From positions 1 to 64,000 of the forward strand of contig NZ_JAEQND010000012.1 in the NCBI RefSeq assembly GCF_016722765.1: a stretch of DNA of 64,000 bases, written 5' to 3'. Within the stretch, counting starts at the first letter, position 1. Every line of letters begins with the position of its first letter. This document shows, one piece after another, positions 36,405 through 45,516 of the stretch. Source of the stretch: Ramlibacter alkalitolerans. GTDB lineage: Bacteria; Pseudomonadota; Gammaproteobacteria; Burkholderiales; Burkholderiaceae_C. A program made the translations under genes and the position numbers. The notes under the pieces were generated by a model, which saw only the letters and a list, made by a program, of their open reading frames with translations, was not told the DNA's origin and did not search any database.

Positions 36405-37360
36405 TGACGTACGCCCAGGCCGCGGTGCTGGCCCTGCAGCACGAGATGGAAGCGGATGCCAGCGTGGTGGTGCTCGGAGAAGACGTCGGCCGCGGCGGCA
36501 TCTTCGGCCAGTACCGCGGGCTGCAGGAGCGCTTCGGGGCCGAGCGCGTGATCGACACGCCGATCAGCGAAGCGGCCATCCTCGGCGCCGGCGTCGGCAT
36601 GGCGCTGGCTGGCTTGCGGCCGGTGGTGGAGATGCGCGTGGTGGACTTCGCCCTGTGCGCGATGGACGAGATCGCCAACCAGGGTGCCAAGAACCGCTTC
36701 ATGTTCGGCGGCCAGGGCCGCGTGCCGATGGTGGTGCGCATGCCGATCGGCATCTGGGATGCGTCGGCGGCGCAGCACTCGCAATCGCTCGAGAGCTGGT
36801 TCGCGCACCTGCCGGGGCTGGTCGTCGTCTGCCCGGCGACGCCGCAGGACAACTACTCGATGCTGCGCGCGGCGCTCGCCAGCGGCGACCCGGTCGTGTA
36901 CATGGAGCACAAGACGCTGTGGGGCATGCAGGGCGAGGTCGATGCCGGCCAGTCCGTGGAGCTGGGGCGCGCGCGCATCGTGCGGCCCGGGGCCGACCTC
37001 ACTATCGTGAGCTGGAGCCGACAGCTGCAGGCCTGCGCCGAAGCGTGCGAGACGCTCTCGGCCGAAGGCGTGCAGGCCGAACTGATCGACCTGCGCAGCA
37101 TCTGGCCCTGGGACCGCGAGGCGGTGCTCGCCTCGTGCGGCCGCACCGGCCGGCTGCTGGTGGTGCACGAGGCCGTGCAGGCCGCCGGCTTCGGCGCCGA
37201 GATCGCCGCCACCGCGGCCGAGGCCACCGGCTGCCGCGTGCGGCGGCTGGGCGCGCCGCGCATCCCGGTCGGCTATTCGCCCGTGCTGGAGGCGCAGTCG
37301 CGCGTCACCGCAGCCGACATCGCCGCGTCCGCGCGCGGCCTCCTTGGCACCAGACAATGA
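36395..37360 (+). CDS. Thiamine-diphosphate dehydrogenase E1, beta subunit
   Basis: The 321-residue partner contains VLGEDVGRGGIFGQY, the DTPISEAAILGAGVGMALAG region and the transketolase C-terminal domain (IVSWSRQLQAC, then LIDLRSIWPWD). It forms an alpha2beta2 E1 with the preceding gene. Its stop overlaps the start of dctQ by four bases, tying enzyme and transporter expression together. Confidence 0.9.
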   Translation: MAMMTYAQAAVLALQHEMEADASVVVLGEDVGRGGIFGQYRGLQERFGAERVIDTPISEAAILGAGVGMALAGLRPVVEMRVVDFALCAMDEIANQGAKNRFMFGGQGRVPMVVRMPIGIWDASAAQHSQSLESWFAHLPGLVVVCPATPQDNYSMLRAALASGDPVVYMEHKTLWGMQGEVDAGQSVELGRARIVRPGADLTIVSWSRQLQACAEACETLSAEGVQAELIDLRSIWPWDREAVLASCGRTGRLLVVHEAVQAAGFGAEIAATAAEATGCRVRRLGAPRIPVGYSPVLEAQSRVTAADIAASARGLLGTRQ

Positions 37361-37875
37361 CCCGACCTCCCGAGACCGGTGCCACCGAACCGGTGCCCGA
37401 AGCGACCGACGAAGCCACCCGCGTTCCCCTCGCGATCGAGGACTGGCTCACCGTCATCGTGATGGCGCTGCTGGCGCTGATCACTTTCGCCAACGTGCTG
37501 GTGCGCTACTTCACCGACCAGTCCTTCGCCTGGACCGAGGAGTTCTCGGTGTTCCTGATGATCGTGCTGTCGCTGGTGGCGGGTTCCGCCGCGGTGGCCC
37601 GCAACCAGCACATCCGCATCGAGTACTTCGCCGACAACGGGCCGGAGAAGCGGCAGAAGGCGCTGGCGCGCTTCGGCGCGGCGATGGTGTTCCTGCTGTT
37701 CGCGCTGATCGCGGTGCTCTCCGTGCGCGTGGTGTACGACGACATCCGCTTCGGCGAAACGTCGCCGGGCATCGGCATCCCGCAGTGGTGGTACACGGTC
37801 TGGCTGCCGATCCTGTCGACGGCGATCGCCGGCCGCGCGCTGGGCCTGTTCATGCGCCGGGGCCGCAGGTCATGA
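37357..37875 (+). CDS. dctQ: TRAP transporter small permease (DctQ)
   Basis: The 172-residue protein has a polar 25-residue N-terminus and four transmembrane helices, with the DctQ features ANVLVRYFTDQSFAWTEEFSVF and NQHIRIEYF split by polar residues. It is the small membrane subunit of a TRAP importer. Four-base overlaps on both sides (E1 beta and dctM). Confidence 0.9.
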   Translation: MTRPPETGATEPVPEATDEATRVPLAIEDWLTVIVMALLALITFANVLVRYFTDQSFAWTEEFSVFLMIVLSLVAGSAAVARNQHIRIEYFADNGPEKRQKALARFGAAMVFLLFALIAVLSVRVVYDDIRFGETSPGIGIPQWWYTVWLPILSTAIAGRALGLFMRRGRRS

Positions 37876-39170
37876 TCGCGACACTGCTGTTCATCGCGTT
37901 CCTCGCGATGCTGTTCCTGGGCGTGCCGATCGGCGCCGCCCTGGGACTGGCCGGCGCGGTCTGCATCGCGCTGGCCAACCAGGGCGCGCAGTGGTTCGGC
38001 CTGCTGGCGGTGCCGCAGAACTTCTATGCCGGCCTCGGCAAGTACCCGCTGCTGGCCATCCCCATGTTCGTGCTGGTGGGCTCGATCTTCGACCGCTCGG
38101 GCGTGGCGCTGCGGCTGGTGAACTTCGCCATCGCGATCGTGGGCCGCGGCTCCGGCATGCTGCCGCTGGTGGCGATCGCCGTGGCGATGTTCCTGGGCGG
38201 CATCTCGGGTTCCGGTCCGGCCAACGCCGCTGCGGTGGGTGCCGTGATGATCGCGGCGATGACGCGCGCGGGCTATCCGCCCTCGTATTCCGCCAGCGTG
38301 GTCGGCGCCGCCGCCGCCACCGACATCCTGATCCCGCCCTCGGTGGCCTTCATCGTGTATTCGGTGCTGGTGCCGGGTGCTTCCGTTCCGGCGCTGTTCG
38401 CCGCCGGCATGATCCCGGGCGTGCTCGCCGGCCTGGCGCTGATGATCCCGGCGGTGTGGATGGCGAAGAAGCACAAGATGGGCAAGGAGGAGGCGGCGCT
38501 GCCGCGGCCGCCGTTCTGGCGCAGCCTGCGGGACGCCCTCTGGGGCCTCGCCGCGCCGGTGCTGATCCTGGGCGGCATGCGCGCGGGCTGGTTCACGCCC
38601 ACCGAGGCGGCCGTCGTCGCCGTGTTCTACGGCCTGTTCGTCGGCATGGTGGTCCACCGCACGATCAAGGTGCGCGACCTGTTCGTGATCCTGCGCGAGT
38701 CGGGGGAGTTGTCGGCGGTGATCCTGCTGGTCGTCTCGCTGGCGGGGATCTTCGCGTATTCGCTGTCGACGCTGGGCGTGATCGACCCGGTCACGAATGC
38801 GATCGTCAACTCGGGCCTTGGCGAGTACGGCGTGCTGACCCTGCTGATCGTGATGCTGGTCACGGTGGGCATGTTCCTCGACGGCGTCTCGATCTTCCTG
38901 ATCTTCGTGCCGCTGCTGCTGCCGATCGTGCAGTACTACAAGTGGGACCCGGTGTGGTTCGGCGTGATCCTCACGCTGAAGGTGGCGCTGGGCCAGTTCA
39001 CGCCGCCGCTCGCCGTCAACCTGATGGTGTCCTGCCGCATCGCCAACGTGCCGATGGAGAGCACCGTGCGCTGGGTCGGCTGGATGCTGTTCTCGATGGC
39101 GCTGGTGATGGTGCTCGTCATCGCGTTCCCGCCGCTCGCGACCTGGATGCCGCGGGCGCTGGGCTACTGA
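37872..39170 (+). CDS. dctM: TRAP transporter large permease (DctM)
   Basis: The 432-residue protein has about 12 hydrophobic helices and the conserved FLGGISGSGPANAAAVG and ILIPPSVAFIVYSVL segments of DctM. It drives sodium- or proton-coupled uptake with DctQ and DctP. Start overlaps dctQ by four bases. Confidence 0.93.
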   Translation: MIATLLFIAFLAMLFLGVPIGAALGLAGAVCIALANQGAQWFGLLAVPQNFYAGLGKYPLLAIPMFVLVGSIFDRSGVALRLVNFAIAIVGRGSGMLPLVAIAVAMFLGGISGSGPANAAAVGAVMIAAMTRAGYPPSYSASVVGAAAATDILIPPSVAFIVYSVLVPGASVPALFAAGMIPGVLAGLALMIPAVWMAKKHKMGKEEAALPRPPFWRSLRDALWGLAAPVLILGGMRAGWFTPTEAAVVAVFYGLFVGMVVHRTIKVRDLFVILRESGELSAVILLVVSLAGIFAYSLSTLGVIDPVTNAIVNSGLGEYGVLTLLIVMLVTVGMFLDGVSIFLIFVPLLLPIVQYYKWDPVWFGVILTLKVALGQFTPPLAVNLMVSCRIANVPMESTVRWVGWMLFSMALVMVLVIAFPPLATWMPRALGY

Positions 39171-39190
39171 TCTCAACCAAGGAGTCGTTC

Positions 39191-40225
39191 ATGCATTTCC
39201 GCCGCACCCTTCTGGGCCTCGCCATGGCCGCGACGGCGCTCGCCTTCACGCAGGGCGCCATCGCGCAGTCCGCCTACAAGGCCGAATACAAGATGTCGCT
39301 GGTGCTCGGCCCGCCGACGCCCTGGGGCATGGCCGGCAAGGTCTGGGCCGACCTGGTGCGCGAGCGCACGCAGGGCCGCATCAACATCAAGCTGTATCCC
39401 GGCGTCTCGCTGATCCAGGGCGACCAGACGCGCGAGTTCAGCGCGCTGCGCCAGGGCGTGATCGACATGGCCGTGGGCTCCACGATCAACTGGTCGCCGC
39501 AGGTGAAGGAGCTGAACCTGTTCTCGCTGCCCTTCCTGATGCCCGACTACGCCGCGGTCGACGCGCTCACGCAGGGCGAGGTGGGCAAGCGCATCTTCGC
39601 CGCCGTCGACAAGGCCGGCGCCGTGCCGCTGGCCTGGGGCGAGAACGGCTTCCGCGAACTGACCAACAGCAAGAAGCCGATCAAGTCGCCGGACGACCTC
39701 AAGGGCATGAAGATCCGCGTGGTCGGCTCGCCGCTGTTCTCCGACACCTTCAATGCGCTCGGCGCGAATCCGACGCAAATGAGCTGGGCCGATGCACAGC
39801 CGGCGCTCTCCAGCGGTGCGGTGGACGGACAGGAGAACCCGATGTTCCTGTTCACCATCCTGAAGATGCACACGGTGGGCCAGAAGTACGTGACGACCTG
39901 GCACTACGTCGCCGATCCGCTGATCTTCGTGGTCAACAAGGACGTGTGGAACAGCTGGACGAAGGCCGACCAGGAGATCGTGCGCAAGGCGGCCCTGGAA
40001 GCCGGCCAGCAGGAGATCGTGCTGGCGCGCAAGGGCCTGGTGGAAGCGGACAAGCCGCTGATGAAGGAAGTGGCGGGCATGGGCGTGACGGTCACGGAGG
40101 TGAGCCCGGCCGAGCGGGAGGCGTTCGTGAAGGCGACGCGCCCCGTGTACAACAAGTGGAAGAACACGATAGGCGCCGACCTGGTGAACGCGGCGGAGAA
40201 GGCGATCGCCGCCCGCGGCAAGTAA
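39191..40225 (+). CDS. dctP: TRAP transporter periplasmic receptor (DctP)
   Basis: The 344-residue protein follows AAGGAGT and has a Sec signal peptide (cleavage near AIAQS, residue 26) and the DctP fold, including KGMKIRVVGSPLFSD with the ligand-binding Arg and DGQENPMFLF. The ligand is probably a small organic acid related to the E1 substrate; the exact compound cannot be read from sequence. Last gene of the E1-TRAP operon, followed by a strong terminator. Confidence 0.92.
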   Translation: MHFRRTLLGLAMAATALAFTQGAIAQSAYKAEYKMSLVLGPPTPWGMAGKVWADLVRERTQGRINIKLYPGVSLIQGDQTREFSALRQGVIDMAVGSTINWSPQVKELNLFSLPFLMPDYAAVDALTQGEVGKRIFAAVDKAGAVPLAWGENGFRELTNSKKPIKSPDDLKGMKIRVVGSPLFSDTFNALGANPTQMSWADAQPALSSGAVDGQENPMFLFTILKMHTVGQKYVTTWHYVADPLIFVVNKDVWNSWTKADQEIVRKAALEAGQQEIVLARKGLVEADKPLMKEVAGMGVTVTEVSPAEREAFVKATRPVYNKWKNTIGADLVNAAEKAIAARGK

Positions 40226-40246
40226 GAACCGCCGTGCGAGAACCGG

Positions 40247-40268
40247 AAGCCGCCCGCGGGCGGCTTTC
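40247..40268 (+). terminator. Intrinsic terminator after dctP
   Basis: AAGCCGCCCG and CGGGCGGCTT form a near-perfect stem beginning 22 bases after the dctP stop, followed by TTCCTTG. It ends the E1-TRAP operon. Confidence 0.75.
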
Positions 40269-40423
40269 CTTGTGCCTGGACCGGGCACGTGAGCAGGCGC
40301 GGCGCCTGATGCAGCGGCGCCGCGGCGATCTTCCGGCGCACTACCTGCACGGCCTGCCGATCGCGAAGCGCGTAGCAGGGCCGCAGTTCCGGCCGGCCGC
40401 GGGCCCGCGCGGAATGAACGTGG

Positions 40424-40479
40424 TGCATTCGGATGCTGCAAAACCGCCAGTTCCATTCACCGCACCCGCCAACCATGAT
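40424..40479 (+). promoter_or_regulatory. Composite promoter-like element, copy 1
   Basis: TGCA at 40424, TGCA at 40437, CAGTTCC at 40448-40454 and CATGAT at 40474-40479. All spacings (9, 7 and 19 bases) equal those of four other copies in the window. It ends 39 bases before the ATG of the 77-residue gene. Confidence 0.65.
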
Positions 40480-40518
40480 GGCTCCCGTGGACCCGTTCTT
40501 CACCTCAAGGAGCCCGTC

Positions 40519-40752
40519 ATGAACCGCACCATCGCCGCAGGCGCCGAAGCGCCGTTCGTCCTCCACTTCCGGTCCCTTTTCCACAGCGGCCGCGGATTCG
40601 AGTTCCCCTGCGATGCCGGGGGGCAGGTGGACCTCGACGCGATGAGCGAGCGGATCCGCAACAACTACCTCTACGCCCGCGCCATGATCGGCCGCGAAGT
40701 CGCCTGGCCGAGCGTGCGCAGGATCTCCGAAGCCTCCCTGCAGGGCGCCTGA
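40519..40752 (+). CDS. Small protein, 77 residues, unknown
   Basis: ATG 40519 follows AAGGAGC. The acidic-basic mixed soluble protein has no signal peptide; a central block reads PCDAGGQVDLDAMSERIRNN and the end is Trp-Pro-Ser rich. Family not recognised. It is directly controlled by composite element copy 1 and followed 13 bases later by the DedA-like gene, so the two may be co-transcribed. Confidence 0.6.
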   Translation: MNRTIAAGAEAPFVLHFRSLFHSGRGFEFPCDAGGQVDLDAMSERIRNNYLYARAMIGREVAWPSVRRISEASLQGA

Positions 40753-40765
40753 AGCGCGGCCCATC

Positions 40766-41434
40766 ATGCACGCGCTCACCGCCCTCTTCGAAGAGCATGG
40801 CCATCTCGCCGTGTTCCTCGGTGTGCTGTTCGAGCAGATGGGCGCACCCGTGCCGGCGCTGCCCTTCCTGCTGCTGGCCGGCGCGCGCAGTACCGGCGAT
40901 GTGGGCATCACCTTGCAGTTCCTGCTGCTGGCCTCGAGCGCGTCGGTGGTGGCCGACCTTGCCTGGTTCGCGGTCGGCCGCCGCCATGCCGAAACGGTGC
41001 TGGGGCGGCTCTGCCGGGGCAGCACCGCGCCGCATCGCTGCCGCGCCTGCGGGCAGACACGGTTCGCGCGCTGGGGCTCGGCCGCGGTGTTGCTGGCGAA
41101 GTTCGTTCCGGGGCTCACCACCGTCGCCCGTCCGCTGGCGGGGGCACTGGGCATGCCGGCGCGCACCTTCCTGGCGCTGGACCTGGTCGGCACCCTTGTC
41201 TGGGCGACGGGTGGCATCGGCAGCGGCATCCTGTTCGACCAGGAGATCGCGCAGGTGCTGCTGGGACTGGAGCGCGCGGAGGAGATGATCGTCCGCTGCA
41301 GCCTGCTGGCCGTCGCGCTGTACGGTGCCGGGCGGGCAGGGCGGGCGCTGCTGCGGCGCGCCCGCGTCGGCGCAGCAGAGCCGGGGCCGGGCCGGCATGC
41401 CGGCCCGCGTGCCCGGCGCCATCACTCGGCGTAG
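40766..41434 (+). CDS. DedA/VTT family membrane protein
   Basis: The 222-residue protein has the SNARE-associated (VTT) domain: FEQMGAPVPALPFLLLAGA near the N-terminus, the GRRHAETVLGRLC helix and KFVPGLTTVARPLAGALGM. DedA-family proteins move phospholipids or undecaprenyl phosphate across the inner membrane. An unusual Cys-rich loop (CRGSTAPHRCRACGQ) lies where other members have a short polar loop. It overlaps the convergent peptidase gene by 13 bases. Confidence 0.85.
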   Translation: MHALTALFEEHGHLAVFLGVLFEQMGAPVPALPFLLLAGARSTGDVGITLQFLLLASSASVVADLAWFAVGRRHAETVLGRLCRGSTAPHRCRACGQTRFARWGSAAVLLAKFVPGLTTVARPLAGALGMPARTFLALDLVGTLVWATGGIGSGILFDQEIAQVLLGLERAEEMIVRCSLLAVALYGAGRAGRALLRRARVGAAEPGPGRHAGPRARRHHSA

Positions 41435-42117
41435 TGGCGCTCCTCCAGCAGCATGTCCTCGAAGAAGGCGCCGAACCTGCCTTGCGGATCGCGCAGGTGG
41501 ATCTCCAGGATCCAGCGCATCGCCGACGGCCTGAAGTCGGCCGAAGCCAGCGAGCCCGTGTGGAGCGCCGCATGCGGGAAATCGGCCACGCGGTGGCCCG
41601 GCAGGTCGAGGTTCAGCTCCCAACCCATTTCCCGGGCTCGCTGCTGCGCGTATGCGTAGAGGCGCACGCCCGACCATCCGAACGCCGTCCACTGCCGCCG
41701 CACGTCGTGGAACAGTTCCTGGGCGTCGCGCGCGCACCTGGCCTGCAGCGGGTCGCTGCCGAACGTGAAGGTGGCGCCGCCGTCGCCTTCCCAGGCGGCA
41801 TGCCGCGGCGCGATGTCGATGAAGAAGATGTCCTCCTCCTGCAGCACCACGCCGGGTACGGAGGCCTGCCGCATCGCCTTGGTCGTGTTGCGGCCGAAGC
41901 GCACCCGCACCGGATGCCAGGTCGGCTGCAGGTCCATCCTGCGCAGCACTTCGCGCGCGCGTTCGACGGCGTCTTCTTCGACCATGCCGGGCTGGATGGC
42001 GCGGGCAATCTCGCGGATGGCGAGCCGGGTGAGATGGCGGGCGGCAAGCATGCCGTCGTCGGAAAAGGCGGGGCCGACCCGCTCTGCCTGCTGTCTGTCG
42101 CTGTGGAGAGTCGTCAT
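41422..42117 (-). CDS. M24 family metallopeptidase (creatinase/aminopeptidase fold)
   Basis: The 231-residue protein from ATG 42117 has the pita-bread metal set: Asp in FFIDIAPRH, Asp in EGDGGATF, His in PGHRVADFP, Glu in WILEIHLRD and Glu in FFEDMLLEE. It is shorter than methionine aminopeptidase, with a compact N-terminal region. It may process peptides or act as a C-N hydrolase; the substrate is unknown. Confidence 0.82.
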   Translation of the reverse strand: MTTLHSDRQQAERVGPAFSDDGMLAARHLTRLAIREIARAIQPGMVEEDAVERAREVLRRMDLQPTWHPVRVRFGRNTTKAMRQASVPGVVLQEEDIFFIDIAPRHAAWEGDGGATFTFGSDPLQARCARDAQELFHDVRRQWTAFGWSGVRLYAYAQQRAREMGWELNLDLPGHRVADFPHAALHTGSLASADFRPSAMRWILEIHLRDPQGRFGAFFEDMLLEERHYAE

Positions 42118-42285
42118 TGCGTTTGCTGGGGCTGGTGGATGTGCGCCGCCAGTGTGGGCCACGAGCTCCTTGGCGGTGGCAGCCGCACACGACCTTTCCT
42201 GCCAATCGCGCCGCAGCTGCCGCCATTCACGCCGGCAGGGCCTGGTGGCGACTACAGTTCCGGACCTCACAGAAGGAGAAAGCCT

Positions 42286-43026
42286 TTGTCGAAACAGGAC
42301 AGGAAGGTCGCGCTGGTCACGGGCTCGTCGCGCGGCATCGGTGCCGCCATCGTCACGCGGCTGGCCTCGGATGGCTTCACCGTGGTCGTGAATTACGCCG
42401 GCCGCGCGGCGGACGCCGAGGCACTGGCGGCGCGCCTCGCGCAGGCCGGCGCAAGCACGCTGGCGCTGCAGGCCGATGTCAGCGATCCGCGGGCCGTGAC
42501 GGCGATGTTCGATCGCGCGGAGGCGGCTTTCGGTGGCGTCGACGTGCTGGTGAACAACGCCGGCATCATGCGCCTGGCGACGATGGCCGCGTCGGACGAC
42601 ACGCTGATCGAGCGGCAGCTCGCGGTCAACCTCAAGGGCAGCATCCACACGATGCGGGAAGCGGCACGCCGGCTGCGCTCCGGCGGCCGCATCGTCAACC
42701 TGTCGTCGAGCGTCGTCGGCCTCTACCAGCCGACCTACGGGGTGTACGCGGCGACCAAGGCCGGCGTCGAAGCCATGACGCGGGTGCTGGCGAAGGAACT
42801 GCGCGGGCGCAACATCACGGTCAATGCAGTGGCGCCGGGGCCGACCGCCACCGAGCTGCTCCTGGACGGCAAACCGGAGGCCGTGGTGCAGCAACTCGCC
42901 ATGCTGGCGCCACTGGAGCGCCTGGGCCAGCCGCAAGACATCGCCAACGTGGTCGCCTTCCTCGCCGGGCCGGACGGCGCCTGGATCAACGGGCAGGTCC
43001 TGCGCGCCAACGGCGGGATCGTCTGA
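42286..43026 (+). CDS. SDR family oxidoreductase (FabG-like)
   Basis: TTG 42286 is chosen because AAGGAG lies eight bases upstream and the family start (KVALVTGSSRGIGAA) follows at once; no ATG fits. The 246-residue protein has NNAGIM, the Ser of NLSSSVVG and YAATK (Tyr-x3-Lys), a full catalytic set, and ends INGQVLRANGGIV. It reduces a carbonyl or oxidises an alcohol with NAD(P)H. Divergent from the peptidase gene. Confidence 0.9.
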   Translation: MSKQDRKVALVTGSSRGIGAAIVTRLASDGFTVVVNYAGRAADAEALAARLAQAGASTLALQADVSDPRAVTAMFDRAEAAFGGVDVLVNNAGIMRLATMAASDDTLIERQLAVNLKGSIHTMREAARRLRSGGRIVNLSSSVVGLYQPTYGVYAATKAGVEAMTRVLAKELRGRNITVNAVAPGPTATELLLDGKPEAVVQQLAMLAPLERLGQPQDIANVVAFLAGPDGAWINGQVLRANGGIV

Positions 43027-43032
43027 CCCGCG

Positions 43033-44007
43033 TCACTCCGCTTCCTCCGAGTTCCCGGCGGCGTTGCGCGCCGCCGCCGCGACCATGTCGCGCAGCCAGG
43101 CATGGGCCTCGTCGTGCTCGTTGCGCTGGTGCCAGACGGCTCGGGTGGTGGACGTTCCGGCGCGATAGGGCGGCTGGCGGATCAGCAGCTCGCTGCCGCG
43201 CGTGAGCGCCTTGGCCAGCGAGGCCGGCACGATCGACAGCATGTTGGAATCCAGCAGCATTGCCGGAATCGCCAGCGAGTGCGGCACGGTCACGCGCATC
43301 CGCGGCACCTGACCGGCCTCCGCCAGCGCCTCTTCGAGCGCGTGGCGCGCGAACATCTCCGACTGGCGCGCCAGCCCGCGCTCGAGGATGAAGCCGTCGA
43401 CGGCACCTTCCTCCTGGCCGCCGACCGAGATGGTGACGAGGGGGTACTTCGCCAGGTCCGCCAGCGTCAGCTTGCGGCGCGACGCGGGGTGGCCCTTGCG
43501 CATCAGGATCACCTCGCGCTGCGACATCAGGGTGCGGGCGCTCAGGCGCGGCGGTACCTGCGAGAAGATGCCGATCGCCAGGTCGATGCGGCCGATGTCG
43601 ATCTGCTCGGCGAGGTCCAGCCGGGTGGAAGGCCGGATCACCAGGTCCACGCCGGGCGCGGTGTCCTGCAGCTTGCGCGACAGCGGCGCCAGGATCACCA
43701 CCGTGATGTGGTCGTTGGCCGCGATCACGAAGCGCCGGTTCGACTTCTCCGGCGAGAAGCGCTCCACGCCCAGCGTCGCCTCGATGCGGCGCAGCGAGTC
43801 GCGCAGGCTCGGCGCCATGGCCGCCGCGCGGCCGGTGGGCACCATGCCCTTGCCCGTGCGCATGAACAGTTCGTCGCCGACCAGCTCGCGCAGGCGCGTC
43901 AGCGCGTGGCTCACGGCGGACTGCGTGAGGTTCAGGCGCCGCCCCGCGAGCACGAGGTTGCGGTCCTCGTACACGGCGTCGAACACCTTCAGCAGGTTCA
44001 GGTCCAT
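43033..44007 (-). CDS. LysR family regulator, PnbR/NahR-like
   Basis: ATG 44007 begins the typical MDLNLLKVFDAVY start; a TTG at 44022 is possible. The 324-residue protein has a LysR helix-turn-helix (LNLTQSAVSHALTRLRE) and the NahR/NodD-type effector domain. It is divergent from the hydroxylaminobenzoate lyase and nitroreductase genes, the arrangement of pnbR in nitrobenzoate degraders. Its operator would lie in the gap that also holds composite element copy 2. Confidence 0.85.
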   Translation of the reverse strand: MDLNLLKVFDAVYEDRNLVLAGRRLNLTQSAVSHALTRLRELVGDELFMRTGKGMVPTGRAAAMAPSLRDSLRRIEATLGVERFSPEKSNRRFVIAANDHITVVILAPLSRKLQDTAPGVDLVIRPSTRLDLAEQIDIGRIDLAIGIFSQVPPRLSARTLMSQREVILMRKGHPASRRKLTLADLAKYPLVTISVGGQEEGAVDGFILERGLARQSEMFARHALEEALAEAGQVPRMRVTVPHSLAIPAMLLDSNMLSIVPASLAKALTRGSELLIRQPPYRAGTSTTRAVWHQRNEHDEAHAWLRDMVAAAARNAAGNSEEAE

Positions 44008-44051
44008 CCGACCGATGCTCAAGACGGGCCTCCTTTCCGGGATGAATGACC

Positions 44052-44107
44052 TGCATTTTGCTCTTGCAATTACATCAGTTCCATTCAATTCACCCTTCGC
44101 CCATCAT
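44052..44107 (+). promoter_or_regulatory. Composite promoter-like element, copy 2
   Basis: TGCA at 44052, TGCA at 44065, CAGTTCC at 44076-44082 and CATCAT at 44102-44107, with the same internal spacing as the other copies. It lies in the LysR/pnbB gap, 38 bases before the pnbB ATG. Confidence 0.7.
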
Positions 44108-44145
44108 CGCTTCCAGCCGATCGGCCACCGAAGGACACCAGAACC

Positions 44146-44694
44146 ATGACCACCGCCACCGCGAACCAGGACCTCGAAGCCCTCATCGACCACTGTGTTC
44201 CCTTCCTCGAGGAAGTGAAGGACATGACGACCAGCACGGAAGTCGAACGCTGGCTCAACCGCAAGTACGGCCCCGGCAGCGAGCTGTACCAGACGCTCGC
44301 CCGCCTGGTGAAGAAGGGCGTGCAGGACGGCTGGGCCGCGAATGTGGAGATCGACGGCCCGGTGTACCGCCGCAGCCGCCTGGCAGAACCCTCGCAGCGC
44401 ACGCGCTTCTTCAGCATCACGGCGGTGTACATGGACAGCACCGGCAACCGGCTGGGCCTGCCCGACGACCGCTACCGCGGCCAGTATCACGGCCATCCCT
44501 ACGGCGAATTCAACATGGTCGTCCCGGTCACGCCGGGCGCCGCGCTGAACGGCCCCAACGGCTGGTGCGAAGGCGGCTGGACGGCGCCGGCGCCGGGCAG
44601 CCAGCACTATCCCGAGGCCAAGGGCGGCGCCGTGATCGCGCTGTTCTTCCTGCCGTCGGGGCGCATCTCGTACAACGCCGCGCCGCAGGAGTGA
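44146..44694 (+). CDS. pnbB: 4-hydroxylaminobenzoate lyase (DUF4863)
   Basis: The 182-residue protein belongs to the DUF4863 family: N-terminal helical part (LEALIDHCVPFLEEVKDM) and a cupin-like C-terminal part with GQYHGHPYGEFNMVVPV and GWCEGGWTAPAPGSQHYPE. PnbB turns 4-hydroxylaminobenzoate into protocatechuate and ammonia in the pnb pathway. The next gene, four bases on, is a nitroreductase, which matches pnbBA order. Substrate identity is inferred from this pairing. Confidence 0.85.
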   Translation: MTTATANQDLEALIDHCVPFLEEVKDMTTSTEVERWLNRKYGPGSELYQTLARLVKKGVQDGWAANVEIDGPVYRRSRLAEPSQRTRFFSITAVYMDSTGNRLGLPDDRYRGQYHGHPYGEFNMVVPVTPGAALNGPNGWCEGGWTAPAPGSQHYPEAKGGAVIALFFLPSGRISYNAAPQE

Positions 44695-44697
44695 AGC

Positions 44698-45444
44698 ATG
44701 GGAACGAGAGCGCTCGACTGGCCGCAGGCCGACATCGCCCGCTGCGTGGGCAACGTGCTGCGCGCCCGCAAGGCGGTGCGCGCGTTCCGACCCGACCCGC
44801 TGGGCAGGGAGCTGGTGCACGACATCCTCGCGGAGGCCTCCACGGCGCCGAGCGGCGCCAACATCCAGCCCTGGCGCGTGTACGTGCTGGCCGGTGCGCC
44901 GCTGAAGGAACTGGGCGACGCGCTGCTGGCCAGCGCGCGTTCCGGCAGTGCGCCACCTCCGGCGCACTTCCCGGACCCCTTGCCCGACGTGTTCCGCACC
45001 CGCCTGCAGGATTTCGGGGGCCGACTCTACGGATCGCTGGGCATCGAACGGCACGACGCGCCGGCGCGCGCGCGCCAGGCCGAGCGCAACCTGTTCTTCT
45101 TCGGCGCACCGGTCGGCCTGATCTTCAGCATCGACCGGCGGCTGAAGCCCCACAGCTGGATCGACCTCGGGCTGTTCGCGCAGAACCTGATGATCGCCGC
45201 GAAGTCGCGCGGCGTGGACACCTGCCCGCAGGTGTCCTTCGCTCCCTTCCACGACACCATCGCCGCGCAACTGCAGATGCCGCCGGAGGAGGTCACGGCC
45301 TTCGGCATGTCGATGGGCTATGGCGACCCCGCGGCGGCGGTGAACCAGGTGCGCATGCCGCGCGAGCGCGTCGAGGACTTCGCCCGGATGCTCGGGTTCC
45401 AGGGCCGCGCCGTCTCCAGCCAGGCATTGACGACGGCAGCATGA
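44698..45444 (+). CDS. pnbA: Nitroreductase, probable 4-nitrobenzoate reductase
   Basis: The 248-residue protein has the nitroreductase FMN pattern: RKAVRAFRPDPL, APSGANIQPWRVYVL, and the C-terminal MSMGYGDPAAAVNQVRMPRE. With NAD(P)H it would reduce an aromatic nitro group to hydroxylamine, the substrate of the preceding lyase. It is clearly paralogous to the gene at 48857. Confidence 0.85.
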   Translation: MGTRALDWPQADIARCVGNVLRARKAVRAFRPDPLGRELVHDILAEASTAPSGANIQPWRVYVLAGAPLKELGDALLASARSGSAPPPAHFPDPLPDVFRTRLQDFGGRLYGSLGIERHDAPARARQAERNLFFFGAPVGLIFSIDRRLKPHSWIDLGLFAQNLMIAAKSRGVDTCPQVSFAPFHDTIAAQLQMPPEEVTAFGMSMGYGDPAAAVNQVRMPRERVEDFARMLGFQGRAVSSQALTTAA

Positions 45445-45516
45445 ACGTGAACGTCCTCGCGAATGGCGGCAGCCTGCGCGAGCGCAGCGCATAGCGGCGT
45501 GCGCGGCGGGCTTGCG

